Below, piece by piece: positions 1-11,931 of a DNA stretch of 64,000 nucleotides. Source of the stretch: Brasenia schreberi (lineage: Eukaryota; Streptophyta; Magnoliopsida; Nymphaeales; Cabombaceae); NCBI GenBank assembly GCA_036023115.1, contig JAYKKT010000089.1, positions 16,114,501 through 16,178,500 of the forward strand, written 5' to 3'. Each line of letters begins with the position of its first letter. The first letter of the stretch is position 1. The notes beneath the pieces are model-generated. The model searched no databases. It saw only the letters and a list, made by a program, of their open reading frames with translations, and had not been told where the DNA came from. Position numbers and translations under genes: made by a program.

Positions 1-449
1 AATCTGAAAGACTCCTCTCTGGGAATCCATATGTGAGTAACTAGAAAACACACACACCTTTCTTCGTTCATAGTCTATTTTCTCTTCTCCTTTTAAGTCA
101 GAGGCAAGATCGTTGCTGCCCCTCATTACCGGCACTAATACTAGTAAGGTGATTCTGTGTTAGAGGTAGGTAAAAGCAGATTCAGCTACGTCGGAGTTAG
201 CTTCATCAGCTTCGTTATTTTTTTTAGATTGAGTTTAATGATTGAGCTTTATATATTTTTGGCCGCATAGCACTTGTGGATTAAGCGGGGCGAGACGGAT
301 TAGGCCTTGCGGATTGATTTTCTTTTAAAAAAAAATGATAGAAATAATATTATAAATAAAAAATTAACACAAATGTTATATAATTTATATTTAAATTTTT
401 AATTAGTATTTTAAAAATTATATTTTAGATATGTGATTTGTCCAAAAAA

Positions 450-471
450 ATATTATTATTATTATTATTAT
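450..471. repeat. (ATT)n microsatellite
   Basis: About seven uninterrupted ATT/TTA units, directly readable, next to a run of T. Confidence 0.9.
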
Positions 472-944
472 TTTTTAATAGTATTTCATTGACTTTTTCT
501 AATACTATTTCAATTTTTACTTAGGTCATCAGTTGATCGTCAGCCTAAATTATTACTTTTTTACCATTTATTCTCTCCCTATTTAAACACTCCATTTTTT
601 TTTACTATTATAGCTTTATACAATATAAAGCTGCTTGAATGATTTTAGGTGCGAACAATTGGACTCAGAATAATCTCTGTCACCAAACACATTTAAAGAC
701 TATGAATATTGTCAGATCAATAGAATAGAAGAGTATGACATCACTAGTGGATCCTAGCACAAATACTAGTATATGTTATATCCTACAAAAGATCTTGAAA
801 CTCTTTGAATCCATAACTTGGATATTTTGCAGCTCGTAAAATCAATGTAAGTTTCAGATCATTATGAGGGAACTTGCTAATTGATACCTATTGCACCCAA
901 AATTAGCAAATACTAGTTGTATTATGATTGATTTATGTAGCTTG

Positions 945-974
945 AATATTATATATAATATATAATATTATATA
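945..974. repeat. AT-only self-complementary tract
   Basis: About 30 bases of pure A and T made of AATATTATATA-like words that read almost the same on both strands. It could extrude as a cruciform or simply be a dinucleotide repeat with interruptions. Confidence 0.7.
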
Positions 975-1060
975 CCCTAGTCGTGTCGCCGCACCCAAAA
1001 TTTTTGAAATTTGCCGTATCCCGCACCCGCACCCGCACCCATGTGACATAGCCTGAGATA

Positions 1061-2094
1061 GTCGGACATAATACAAACCAAAGGCCAACCAAAGTTAACA
1101 GAGGTTAGAAAAGACAATAAAAGAGGGAGGAGTCAGGCAACCCATCCATAAGGGAGGCGCCAAGCAGCTCCACAAGAAGGGAGGCGCCAAACAACCCCGC
1201 TAGAAGGGAGGAGCCAAGCAGCGTCACTAGAAAGTTGGATCCAGGCACCCCGCTGGAGGGGTTATTTCCCTCTCTTTTTCTTGAACCTTCAAAAACCGCT
1301 TAACAGTTTTTGAAAACCACAAAATTTCAAAATCGCCCCAATTTTGAAAAACCGTCAATGGTTTCTATAAATCCGCCTCGTACAACAGATTAAAAAGTTT
1401 GTTTCGCCCTTGACTAGTTTTTTAAATTACAGTCTTCCATAGGGTAAAATTATCAAAAGGTTCGGATATTTTGAGTAAAAGACTATTTTACCCCAAAATG
1501 GGTGAAATGATATTTTGCCCTCTAGCATTTTATAAAAATTATGAAATACTAGCTTGTGAAATTACACTATTACCCCTAGACGAGCATAATTTCACATGTT
1601 TGCCACTATGTAAAAAGACAGTACTGCCTCTATCTTTAAGAAAAAATACAGATTTAGATTGAACAAAATTATTGTTCTACACTCGATCAATCACGGATTT
1701 TATTAAAAAACTAGGTCTCATTTTAGTGTGTTGTCCCGAGTCTTTTAAAATATTACAAAACCGGATAGAAGGGTAAAATTCCTGGTTTGTCCCTGAATTT
1801 TTGAGAAATTAGAGTGGTAGGAAAATAGGAGAAATTATAGATTTGTCCTCAATCTGGTTATGAAAATAACAGAATCAAGTTATAAAAAACTCAAAGATGG
1901 TACTTAAAATATGTTTCAAATTGCTTTTAAGTATCATGAGTTATTTTAAGTTTAGTAGATGGATATTTTACATTTTAATAATTGGCTATCTATTATATGT
2001 TGCTTGTTGTATGTTTCTAATTTAAACTGTCTAATTGTTATTTTTGTCAAATACATAAAAATAAACTCCAATATGTGTATCCGCATTGGCAAAA
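1061..2094. other. Non-coding stretch upstream of a copia gag relic
   Basis: No gene recognised. It contains a short 27-bp tandem repeat (1150-1230) and, from about 1440 to 1640, degenerate words such as TTTTACCCC, TTTTGCCCTC and ATTACCCCT spaced some tens of bases apart. Its position just before a Ty1/copia gag makes a decayed copia LTR and leader possible, but I could not find TG...CA ends or a copia primer binding site, so this remains a guess. Confidence 0.35.
1150..1230. repeat. 27-bp tandem repeat, three units
   Basis: Three consecutive units start at 1150, 1177 and 1204 with AAGGGAGGCGCCAA, AAGGGAGGCGCCAA and AAGGGAGGAGCCAA. The second half of each unit varies (CAGCTCCACAAG, CAACCCCGCTAG, CAGCGTCACTAG). 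The period is exactly 27 bp. Confidence 0.85.
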
Positions 2095-2900
2095 ATGAAA
2101 AAATTAAACGGTCTTAATTTTCAAACGTGGAAAAGAAGAATCCTGTTGGCTCTTACACTTCAATGTATAGACTATGTGCTAAGAGAAACTGCACGACTAC
2201 CACCCCCTGATACAACTGAGGAATAAAGAAAAATGTATAAAATATTTCTAAAAGATGACATGATAGTAAGAACTATTATGTTAACTTAGATGGAGGATGA
2301 TCTTATTAGGGTCTTTGAAGAGTATGAGACCGCAAAAAAGCTATTTGATTCAATAGCAACTAAGTATGATACTACAACTAAGCTTCATGTTCAACTGTTA
2401 TTACAAAAATATAACTCCTATAAGATAAAAGAAGAAGATAATATAATAGAACATGATAACCATACGCTTGTTAATTGTAGTCAAATCAGTCGTATTTGAA
2501 CTGATGCATATATCCACAATATTAAACAGTCTTCTCCCATCAAGAAACATGACCGCTACTCCGTATAGACTAGAGGATGAGACAAGCCTTTCTGAATTGC
2601 TTCTCAAACTAGCAATCGAAAAAGAGCATATAAAGACAATTAAAAATGAAAAATTGCTAGTAGTTTAAGATGAGATAGGGTCCAGTGCAAAATAAATCAA
2701 ACAAGAAATTTAACAAGAATAATAAAAAGGGCATTAAATTTTTTAAGAAAATGCAAAAAACCGTTTTTTAGGTCAAGTGCTTCAGCTGCGAGAAAATAGG
2801 GCACTATAAGAGGGATTGTCGCAATAAGAAAAACAAAGAAAACACCCAATAAAGCAGACAATCAGAGAAGCAGAACATAATCCGTGTGGTATCTGAATGC
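2095..2900 (+). pseudogene. Ty1/copia gag relic
   Basis: This is a decayed nucleocapsid (gag) gene of a Ty1/copia retrotransposon. From the ATG at 2095 the frame encodes the typical start of plant copia gag (LNGLNFQTWKRRIL) and later LFDSIATKYDTTTKLHVQLL, of the kind seen in UBN2-type gag domains. The frame is broken by TAA at 2224 and TAG at 2287, and after about 2499 by a frameshift. A CCHC zinc knuckle is readable in another frame at 2778-2819 (CFSCEKIGHYKRDC, spacing C-x2-C-x4-H-x4-C). No copia protease, integrase or RT follows: at about 3013 the sequence switches to a gypsy integrase. Family assignment is from the knuckle and gag words; subfamily is unknown. Confidence 0.75.
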
Positions 2901-3012
2901 TTGTACATGAACTACCCGATGTCTGATGGTGCATTGACTCTAGAGCAACGAGACATATCTCGAAGAGTGAGAATTCACGTGCTCATAAATTATGTTGGAG
3001 CATACATACTAA

Positions 3013-4315
3013 GGGCGCCCAACCCATCCACACACGATTTGGATATTTGCCAAAATAATCCAGATTCTGTTGAAAAACCTTGGTTTTATGACATCAAATG
3101 TTTTCTAGAAAATGGGGGATTCACCGAGGATGCCACATCCAAAGATAAGGCATTCATCCGAAAAATTTCTACACGATACACCATTCTGGGTGGGGTTTTA
3201 TACAAAAAAAGTTTTACCGGCATCCTACTAAGATGTGTCGTAGGACTGTTATGCATGAGTTCCACGATGGAGAATGTGGAGGTCATGTTAATGCCAACAT
3301 GATGGCAATGAAAATACTTAGAGCGGGCTATTTTTGGTCCACCCTGAAAAAGGATTGCCACGATCATGTTAGGAAGTGTCATCCATGTCAAGTGCATGGG
3401 CACGCCATTCATATCCCCTCATCTTCATTGCATTCCGTGGTCAGCCCCTGGCCATTTACCATGTGGGCGTTTGATATCGTAGGCCCGATCTTTCCAAAGG
3501 CATCGAATGGGCATAGATTCATTTTAGTAGCCATTGAGTATTTCTCCAAGTGGGTGGAAGCCATCTCCCTTACCAACGTACAGGGGCAACATGTGGTGGC
3601 TTTCATTAGGAGGAATATCTTGGCTCGATTTGGGGTTCCAAGAGACCTTGTGTCCGATAATGGCACCCCATTCAAAAACGAGTGGATGGTTAAGTTGTGC
3701 AACACGTATGGCATAACTCACCACTTCTCCTCGCCCTACTACCCTCAAAGCAACGGCCAAGCCGAAACCACAAATAAGACTCTCATTAGTATAATTGAGA
3801 AGACTTTAGAGAAGGGTAGGACGTAGCACGAGAAGCTGTATGAAGCCTTATGGGCTTATAGGACTTCCATCCGGACTCCCACAAATGCCACACCATTCGA
3901 ATTGGTCTATGGCTCAAACGCCATTCTTCCCATTTATACACAATTGCATTCATTCCATACATCCATTGCACTCGACCTCTCCCTAGAGACGCTTCAGCAT
4001 GCTAGGATGGCCGAACTAGATTTGCTAGATGAGAGGCGACTCCTTGCTATGGATCATGCTCATGCATACCGGCAAAGGATAGCCCGACATTATGGCAAAC
4101 ACATGAGACCTCGCCACTTTGAAGTGGGAGATCTGGTTTTGAAAATCATCCACTATCGTGGCCCACATGCACTTGGAAAGTGGCGCCCCAAGTGGGATGG
4201 ACCCTATGTTGTACGTGCAACCACCACGAACAACTCATATTGGTTGATCGATGTAGAAGGTAGGAATTTAGCAGATCCTATCAATATTCAATACTTAAAG
4301 AAGTATTATGTGTAG
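3013..4315 (+). pseudogene. Element A: Ty3/gypsy (Tat) integrase, 5'-truncated
   Basis: This encodes the end of the Tat-type polyprotein, the integrase that inserts the cDNA into host DNA. It starts abruptly at about 3013, within the linker before the integrase zinc finger, directly after copia sequence. A frameshift near 3235 separates the linker from the zinc-finger part (HEFHDGECGGHV ... CHPCQVH). The core has Asp in AFDIVGP, Asp in VSDNGTPF and Glu in SNGQAETTNKT, so the DDE triad is present, unlike element C. A TAG at about 3823-3825 interrupts the frame; translation continues in the next frame to a natural end at IQYLKKYYV, stop at 4313-4315. The protein is closely similar to the integrase on the minus strand at 28579-30498. 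RT and gag of A are missing to the left. Confidence 0.9.
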
Positions 4316-5249
4316 GATTTGGGTTAAATTCCCATTTTCAAAAACCCTTAGGGATAACTGCTTTGAAACTTCAAAAGTAAGGTTCAAAGGCAAATCGTGT
4401 GACCCTGAGCGAGAGAATTCGCACTTGTAAAAGAGTGGAGTTTTCCAAACACGAGGTTACATTTCAAAATCCTTCTTCTTACAAAGAAAGGCCTAGTTCA
4501 ATATAGCAAGATACTTGTAAGTAGTACGTGCTATTTCTAAATAGGTTGATCTGGAATGGATCAAGTGTGACCTTGGGATAAGTCCTCCTCTCTTCTCTTC
4601 TCCTTCCAAAAGGAAAACGTGGCCAAAACAAAGGGTAATCCCCGTCAAATAACTCTTTTCCAAAGAAAGAAACCAGAATTAAAAGAAAAAAATCGATTGT
4701 CTTATAGAAAAGAGGGATTAAAGAAAAAATACTCCCAAAGGGAGACCCTCTATAAAAAAAAGGAAAAAAGGCCAAAAAGCTCAAAAAGAGCAATTTTCCG
4801 CCTTCTATGCCTTAAACCACAGGACGCTTCAAAAAGGACCATGGTATCTCTTTCCCATCCCTGGCTTATCCCAAGTAAAACATGATTCATTTCGAGGAAT
4901 CCTAAAGTAAAAATAGGATTTACTTACTTGAATTTTATTTTGTTTGAGAATTCGACGTTTCGAGTAAGACGTAGGAATCTTGAAATGTAGCTTATTTTCT
5001 TATAAAACCTCCGCTAGATTAGCGAGTGTCAAGACTCAAGCAGAGGCAAACACGAAGAGCTCGAGATCCTTAGGATTGAGGCTCAAAGCAGTGTTCCCTT
5101 TTGTAAATAGATTTTGAAAAATCAAACATCGAGCAACATAGGGTTTGCTCACTTGGAACAGAAGGCCTTTTGTAAGTCTCAAGAGTTCGATCATGTCATC
5201 CGGTCTCTGGGAGGTCGCTATTCTTGCCATCTCATCCATGACATGCAGT
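4316..5249 (+). other. Element A: 3' non-coding internal region
   Basis: This matches, in opposite orientation, the segments after the integrase in elements C (about 27750-28578) and G (about 22600-23120). Shared words include the integrase-proximal tail, a purine-rich stretch (CCCTCTATAAAAAAAAGG at about 4747) and CTCCTTCCAAAAGGA. It codes for nothing I can support. It stops at about 5250, before the polypurine tract, where LTR sequence begins mid-way. A deletion therefore removed the polypurine tract and the start of the 3' LTR. Confidence 0.75.
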
Positions 5250-7587
5250 GTGGGATTAAGCTTGTATGCACCTACACCTAACCTAGGGCTACACCAACTT
5301 AGACATGGCTACAAAAGCAATGGACCGGTGCAAAGGGATGGTTCCTAAACCTAGCCCTAAGTTAGCTCACCCCACCTAGCCATTTTCCCTAGAACCTAAC
5401 CCTCACCCTAATCCTAGCCTAATCACCTAACCCACTTCCTTAATCCTTCTCTAATCCTAGCCTAATCACCTAACCCACTTCCTTAATCCTTCCCTAATCC
5501 TAGCCTAATCCCCCTAACCTCACCCTAATCCTAGCTTAAACACCTAACCCACTTCATTAAACCTCACCCTAAACCTAATCCACCTAACTAAGCCCTAAAC
5601 CACTAAACCAGCCCACCTAAATACCTAGCACACCATATCCCCAAACCACCCAAAACAAATATCTGGCCCACCTAAATATCTAGCACACCATACCCCCAAA
5701 CCACCACCACTAAACCAGCCCACCAACCGACCTCCCCTATCCCAGCCACCGACCCCATCTAGCCTATAAAAACCCCTCCCATTCATGCGGGTTCCAGGGC
5801 TTGGCTTTCGAAAATCTGGGCCCCCTTGGTCCTACCTTCTCCCCTCTCGGAACCCGGCCAGCAGCACCACTCCACTCCACTTCAGCCGCCACCTTCTTCC
5901 CTTCGGCCAGGATCTGCACCCGCCACCTTCCACCATTCGGCCAGGACCAGCACTTGCACCACCTGCCCCTCTTCCCTTAGCTAGCAGCCTTACCTTTCCC
6001 TAAGACCCATCCCAATCTTTAGTGCCGTCCCTTAGCTTAACACCATCTTCCCTAGACACCTACCCTTACCTCCCCTAAACACTTCAACCTCAGCCAAGAC
6101 GCCAGCCCTTCCACTCGGCCAATACCTGCAACTTCTCTCATCCGGCCAGCACCTCCACTTGTCGCAACCACCCAAGGAGCTCCCTCTTGCAGCCCAAGGC
6201 GACTCACTAGGCCAAAGCCAAGCAAGTCACACCCGAACCAACTATACGTAAGTGCCTAACTCGGTCCTTGTTATGAACTTGCTTATGCTTAATTAAATTT
6301 GATACGGGGTTGTAATAATGGAGCGTTGTCTCCCCCGCTTGTAATAATATGGTTTGGCACACCCACACACACGTGCACTTGAGCCTATTCCGCTCTTAAC
6401 TGCACACGATTTTGACACACACATGGGCCTAATCAGCCCTTAAGATATAGCTATACTTATGTATATTTAAGTTACGTGGGTTTTTATTAAGTTGTGTGTG
6501 TTGTCTTTCAATTTTCACACTCACACACATTGAGCTTTTGCTCTTATTCCCAAGACCCTAGTAAGGGCCGTATTGCAATTTCCCTTGGGCGTTTTAATTC
6601 AAGTTGTGTGCGTGGTCTTTCAATTTCCACACTCACACACATTGAGCTTTCGCACTTACTCCCAAGACCTTAGTAAAGGCCTATTGCAATTTCGTTTTGG
6701 GGTGTTTAAATTCATGTCGTGTGCGTAGTATTTCAATTCTACAGTCACACACATTGAGCTTTCGCTCTTACTCCCAAGACCTTAGTCAAGGCCATATTGC
6801 AATTATATTTGGGTTTCATTACAAGTTGTGTGAGTTGTCTTTCAATATACACACAACACCCATGCACATGTTGGCGACCTTCGAGCCCATATATATTATA
6901 AGTATTTCCCTTTGGCTATGTCTTTAAGATTTGGGTTTTAAGGTTCAGTAGTATGCATAGTCTTTACATATATACACGACATACACTTGCACAATTGAGC
7001 CTTTCCACTCTTAAGATATAGCCATATTTCCCTTTTGCAATTTCCCTTTTGCAATTTACATTAAGTCATTTCCCTTCCGCATTGTCTTTCAATTCGGGTT
7101 TTCCCTTTGGAGTTGCGTGAGTTTTGCATTGCATATACGTCATACCACGAGTTAGGATGCATATTGCATCAAAGCAAGCCCCACACTCCCGCTCAAAAAT
7201 CGCTCAACTTAGGTCACTTGCGCACACACCTAGTTGGCCATAAAAAGATAAAAAGAAAGACATAGGCACGTGCAAATCTCACGTGTAATAAAATATGAAA
7301 TCGCACATACAAAGCCCCAAACACTTAGGTTATTTTTCAAAGAGGTTTACATTTTAAAAGACTTTGCCAAGCGTACAGACTGACCCTTGCGCATCGGTGC
7401 AAGAAGGTCTGCGACTAAAAGAGCTCACTTGCTCACAGTCTCCCCGATAGAAGTCAGATTTCAAAAACTTTCTTCGCTAGCTTAAGTAAGCTTGCTGGCA
7501 CGCCCTTTTGCTAAAATACGACTTAGACATACGAAAAAGATTCGCTTTAGGCCTAAGAACCAGAAGTGAGGATTTTCCGTGTCTACA
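5250..7587 (+). mobile_element. Element A: 3' LTR missing its first part
   Basis: LTR of the main Tat family. The usual start (TGTAAACACC) and several hundred bases of U3 are missing; sequence begins near GTGGGATTAAGCTTGTA and ends at GTCTACA (7587). In order it holds the CCTAATCC/CCTAACCC tract (about 5340-5640), a TATA box (5765-5772), a C-rich leader, the splice-donor-like word GTAAGTGCCTAACTCGG near 6248, the GGAG/CTCC hairpin region (about 6310-6350), and degraded copies of the 111-bp unit (about 6470-6900). Directly after it comes the middle of another LTR (element H), so A most likely inserted into the LTR of H. Confidence 0.85.
5765..5772 (+). promoter_or_regulatory. TATA box in LTR of element A
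   Basis: TATAAAAA followed by a C-rich run, at the same relative place as TATATAAACCCCC in the other LTRs of the family. Initiation would be expected some 25-35 bases downstream. Confidence 0.7.
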
Positions 7588-9049
7588 CCACCAAAAGCCT
7601 ATAAAAAGACATCTTGGGGGGCTGATTTCCAATATTAAAGGAAGAGGGGAAAGATCCTAAGAGAGGGAGGGAGAGCTGCAACAAGAGGGAGAGAAAAAGA
7701 GAGAGAGGGAGAGGAAAAGAGAAAGAAGAGAGGAAGAAAGAGAGGCCGATCCTCTCAATTACTTCCACGATCGGTGTCAAGGAGGGCTCCATTTCAAGGT
7801 TTATCTCCTCCCTTCTTTAATCTTTTCTTCCTTACTCTTATTCAATTCAAAAGGGGTTGTATTTATGGAGCAATTATCTCCCTCTATGATGTAATAGAAT
7901 AAATATGCTGCCCATTTCATTTCGTTACATTCACGCCCATTACTTGTTTGATTTCAAGTTTCTTCTACCTCTCTATACATTATTCTCCTTATATGTCCTA
8001 ATCCCCTCTATGCTTAAGCTATAGATGTATTTCAATTCATTTTCTTCAGTTATTTACATTAAGATGGTTGTGATTTTCTTCAATTATGTCCTAAACCATA
8101 CCCCCTAAAATTTTCAATTATTTTCTAAACATGAAAATCAGTTTTAAGCATCCTACATCTGCTTGATGATTTATTTTTAATTCTCTACCCTCTACTCTAA
8201 ATGATATAAAATTTGGTATACCGAATCCTCACACACAAAACCACATATGATAAAATTTTCAAGATGCAAAATATGTATTTACTACAATAGAGCCACGTAA
8301 TTAAAGTTGGAGAAAATTGGATAAATCAATTAGTTGAGTCTGTAAAATATATATTTACTACAATAGATCTTACATTATCATCCCATAACTTTATCTGTTG
8401 TGAACCAATTTCATTGAAACTTATCTAATTAGAAATCTGACATCTATAGCTTTCCAACAAGATCAAGTTCATATATATCGGAGCTCTGTGTATCGAGATA
8501 CCGATGTTTCTTTAAACCTCTATATTTCTATCACAGAACTGTTTCGGACGTCTGAGCAAGGGTTATTCCCTTATTTAATTGTAGATTGTCATAACACCAA
8601 AAATAGATTAAAAAATAGTCTTTGAACCTCCATATGATCCTCTTTTTACAATAAAAGTTTTGTGATTTTTGGAGATTCAAAAGCTATTTAAAAAAATTTA
8701 AAAATAAGCTTTAAAAACAAAACTAGTTTATGTTTTTTAGAACTTAGGGAGATTTCTCTTCCATAGGCGAAGTGCATGTTTTTGGTTGAGTCAAGTTTAT
8801 TCAAAAAGTGAATTTCAAAAACACATCTAATTAAGATCAATTTTTAAAGCATCTAGGCTAACCTTTGAGCGCCGGTTGAAAAAGGCCTTAGTCGAAAAGA
8901 TCTCACTTCTCCACAATCGCCATTAGTGTTAGAAAATACAACTTTGCTAGTTTAAGTAAAACTAGTTGGCATGCTCGTGCATGATGTAGTGTGTGAAAGC
9001 TTATTTGAAGTCTCTACATAGACTTTGGAGTAAAATTTCCACATTTACA
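7588..9049 (+). mobile_element. Element H: 5' LTR, front part missing
   Basis: A divergent relative of the main LTR family. It begins abruptly after the end of element A's LTR and runs from a TATA box (7600-7607) to an LTR end at CATTTACA (9049), directly followed by a primer binding site. Downstream of the TATA box is a GA-rich leader (about 7640-7745). The sequence GGGGTTGTATTTATGGAG ... CTCC near 7853-7893 is the H version of the conserved hairpin region. It lacks the 111-bp tandem array. Its U3 is lost, presumably left of element A before the deletion near 3013. Confidence 0.75.
7600..7607 (+). promoter_or_regulatory. TATA box in LTR of element H
   Basis: TATAAAAA in CCTATAAAAAGAC, followed about 40-145 bases later by a GA-rich leader. 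Confidence 0.65.
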
Positions 9050-9071
9050 AAATTGACACGCCCGGTGGGAC
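9050..9071 (+). promoter_or_regulatory. Element H: primer binding site
   Basis: TTGACACGCCCGGTGGGAC follows the LTR end by two bases. It matches the site in elements C (TTGGCACGCCCGGTGGGAC) and E (TTGGCATTCCCGGTGGGAC). It would pair with the 3' end of a host tRNA to prime minus-strand synthesis. I did not assign the tRNA. Confidence 0.8.
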
Positions 9072-9183
9072 TTAGGTCTTTAAGGATTGATCGATTCAGT
9101 GTTGGTTTTCAAATTCACTTTTTCAAAAAATTTGGTGCTTAATCCATTCCTCATGCATAGGTTGATTTTTCTTCAAAAAAATC

Positions 9184-9863
9184 ATGTCAAGATTGGATGA
9201 TTCCTTTGAAAATATGTCAAGAAAGGTCTCATCAAACTTTCAAAATCGGTTTTCCAAAACCTCAAACAAATCTTCTAGAACCTGAGATGAAAAAATTGCC
9301 TCTTTGAGAAAGAGAACAATACAACTTGAAAGGGAAATTGAGGCCCTAAGCTAAAAGGCTATGGCACATCGTTCCCATGAAAAGTCATCTCAGGTACATA
9401 TGGAGAAAAACCATACTCGAAAAATCAAACTGAGTCCAAAATCCAATGAAGGATATGAGGTCACAAATGTAGCAAGTGTGGAGACTGAATCATTTAACCT
9501 TGTGATCATCCAAACACCCCTTTGTCCATGGAAAACCCAAAAAAGTTCTGTATTTTGAAAAAAAAAAAATTTGGAAAATCTTTAAAAATAAAAACAATTA
9601 AAAATAAAAAAATTGAAATTCTGAAAATCAAAAGTAAAAATGAAGTCTACATTCCTAGGCATACAAACGAAGTGGGGCATGAGATTCACTTCACACAAAT
9701 CACTCCAAATTTTTCAAAATCATACAGTCCGATGGGTTCCATTTCCATGAGCACCACCTCACACATTTCAGAAAACACAAAGGAGAATGAGTATTGCACA
9801 CACATAGGCTTAGAGGATGAAATCCAAGACCTTGAAAAGCAATGGGAGCTTCAGCCACTTTAG
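9184..9863 (+). pseudogene. Element H: gag-like N-terminal relic
   Basis: An ATG at 9184, about 110 bp after the primer binding site, opens a frame starting MSRLDDSFENMSRK. Its place and Ser/Lys-rich style resemble the gag start of elements B, C and E (MSKSNPSEVSSQ). It is interrupted by stops near 9280 and 9354 and by frameshifts; later pieces are Lys/Ile-rich and have no domain I know. The usual capsid core (the FPLSLK...KWLASYDLSQFATFEELANCF region of the other copies) is not visible here. Identification as gag is by position only. Confidence 0.5.
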
Positions 9864-10073
9864 GATGCCCGCAAGGAAGCTTACTCTCACCATGAAAAGG
9901 TAGTCAAGCTCATAAAAGGAAAGTCTGAAACTCATTCCCCCCAAAACTCCCTACTCGATCCTCCCCTTCTTAGTGTAGGATCGGTAAATCATTCATTTGC
10001 ATTTGATGTATCAATTTACACTTATGCACCCAAAAGCCCACCAAATGATGCCAAGGATGTGGATTTTTAAGGT

Positions 10074-10637
10074 GTGCCGAATGTCCCGCACCAACAAAAA
10101 GAAAAGAAAATTCAAAATATGGTAGACATAGTTACTCCTAAGGCATGCATCGACATCCTAGGTATGCCTAACCCTACCATGTATAAACAAATCTCTTTGA
10201 GCCTAGATTTGTCTCATAAACCCAAGCCTATGGTCATGACTTTCCCGAACATCCCTAAACCAACCAAGGGACTGACCATGGTTTTCCTTGGAATCCATAC
10301 CTTTTCACTTCATAAGGGATCAAACATGCTCTCCCTTAGCATCCATACAAACTCAAACCATCCACCCCTAGGGGCACATTGGGTTGCACCTAGGATCAAT
10401 CCCAAATTGTCTAGGGTCGCATGTATCCTAGAGACACCCAAGTCAAACCCTTCCAAAGCCATACACCTCCATAGCAAACCCAAGCAAACTCGAGTGTATA
10501 ACCACGATATGGACGATACACTATTCCAAGACTATCCCCTTTACCAAAAATTTTCAAAACTTAAAAAGCCTTGGAATATGTTATTGAACATGGGATATAC
10601 ACCATATCAAGGTCTAGGAGCCAAGAACCAAGGTAGG
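10074..10637 (+). pseudogene. Element H: end of gag-protease polyprotein
   Basis: An open stretch of about 188 codons whose last part, with HDMDDTLFQDYPLY and PWNMLLNMGYTPYQGLG, aligns with the C-terminal end of gag-protease in elements E (55790-55890) and C (about 35850-35970). The catalytic protease motif (LVDGG) and the LLGRPW motif of the other copies are absent. The distance from gag start to here is about 1.4 kb, against about 2.7 kb in E, so H has lost or never had the capsid and protease cores. The frame is cut at 10638 by the start of another LTR. Confidence 0.65.
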
Positions 10638-11466
10638 TGTAGATATGAAAATTATGTCTAAACACGAATTAGGACATAAATCATCAAGGTGGGCTTGGCC
10701 GTGGCTCGATGCAGGCTTGGTTCAACTGTCGCCTTGATCCTCACTCCCATCCTGATTTGTTCTTATCCTTGATTTGATATGGGCTTTATCCCTTTTCATT
10801 TATGGTTTCAAATAAATTTTTTTATTATTTAAAACCATTTCATTTGAGATATATTTGAAAACATCGAGTTTTAACGAAATCTACAAATATTCTTTTCTTT
10901 TAAAAACAACTAAGTTTCATTCCCAGCGACCTCCTTTCACCCTGTGAGTTAGTCTTTTACTGTTTCAATCACTTTAACCCTTTGTTGGGTGTAGGATTTC
11001 AAACGACTTTAACCCTTTCATGGGTGTAGGGTTCCGAAGTAGGACTATCCTCAATCGGGCGAGTTTTTGAGGCCTGATTTGAATTTCAAACATTTTTGGT
11101 AAATTTAACATTTAGCAAACATTTTTGGGTTTGGTTCCCAATGTATCATTTTTATTTATTTTTTTGAAGAAAATTGTTTAAAACCATCCTTTATTTTATT
11201 GAAATCATTTGAATAGGCAGAATGCTACCAATTTGCGTTTGAGGAAAAAGCAATAATTTTTTTAGCTCTTTGTCAAAATTGAATTTGTTTGAGAGGGGTG
11301 TAATTTACCCTTATTTTGAGGATGCCATAAAATTTTGGTACAAAAATGAGTTCGTTTAAGGTATCTTTATTTGAAAACCCTTAAAAGATCCAAAAGCGCA
11401 ATGTTTTCTTGAAAAGACAAAATTTCTAAAAATCAAATATTTTGAGAAAATTTTTGTGTGTTTATA
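10638..11466 (-). mobile_element. Element I: short 3' LTR
   Basis: On the plus strand it starts TGTAGATATGAAAATTATG, like the reversed LTR ends of other elements (TGTAGACACAGAAAATC), and ends TGTTTATA at 11466, followed at once by the reversed polypurine tract. At 829 bp it is far shorter than the 3-3.5 kb relatives; no TATA box or tandem array is seen, so it has a large internal deletion. The insertion point lies inside the protease-end frame of element H. Confidence 0.65.
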
Positions 11467-11482
11467 GATGCCCCTCTTTGGC
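11467..11482 (-). promoter_or_regulatory. Element I: polypurine tract
   Basis: GATGCCCCTCTTTGGC on the plus strand; the element-sense strand reads GCCAAAGAGGGGCATC just before the LTR start. This is the primer site for plus-strand synthesis and is identical in elements C, D and G. Confidence 0.8.
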
Positions 11483-11931
11483 ATTAATCCAAATTTATTT
11501 GGTTAATAGCAAAGAATAACACTCATAAAAAAATTTATTCTTTTGGAATTCTAGAGTTGATTTGAGTTGAATCAAGATTTCATGAACTTTTCCAGTTTTG
11601 TTAAGGGATTCATTTCTTGGACTTGGGTTATCCTAATTCCGATGGAAGAGGATTTATAGCAAGGGTGACTCAACATTGATGATAGTCAACCAATGCAAGG
11701 ATTATATGTGCATAAGACCATCTATGAATGCATATGAGCATGAAATCTATGCAATGGATGAATCATGAATGTTTGATGATCTCCACGATTTTTTTAGGGG
11801 AGATCCCATGAAAGTTGGCTTTCCTAAGTAGAATAACCTCAATGTTTATTTGCTTGATACCTTGGATTTTATAAAAATCATTTTGAAAGGGATACTTTCT
11901 TTTTGTTTCTATCAAAAAGTACTTTCATCTA
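11483..11931 (-). other. Element I: 3' internal remnant
   Basis: Non-coding sequence adjoining the polypurine tract, with the same opening as in G, C and D (a reversed repeat of the AAATTTATTTGG type after the tract). It is cut at 11931 by the start of LTR J. Confidence 0.55.

Larger units (their letters stand above)
1..1060. other. AT-rich non-coding DNA, origin unknown
   Basis: I see no open frame or recognisable protein here. The stretch is AT-rich with poly-T and ATT runs. The end of it (about 975-1045) changes abruptly to C-rich sequence with the repeated word GCACCC. It may be decayed transposon or intergenic DNA. A few splice-like words occur (for example TTTTGCAG near 830 and GTAAGTTT near 848), but without coding support I do not call exons. 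Confidence 0.4.

Noticed and set aside
780..870. Possible tiny exon between TTTTGCAG and GTAAGT
   Set aside because: Only the splice words fit; there is no flanking coding sequence to connect it to.
1471..1662. 63-codon frame upstream of the copia gag
   Set aside because: Composition is that of the surrounding non-coding text and no domain is visible.
9055..9071. Assigning the primer tRNA
   Set aside because: The site is clear, but I could not match it to a tRNA 3' end with certainty from memory.
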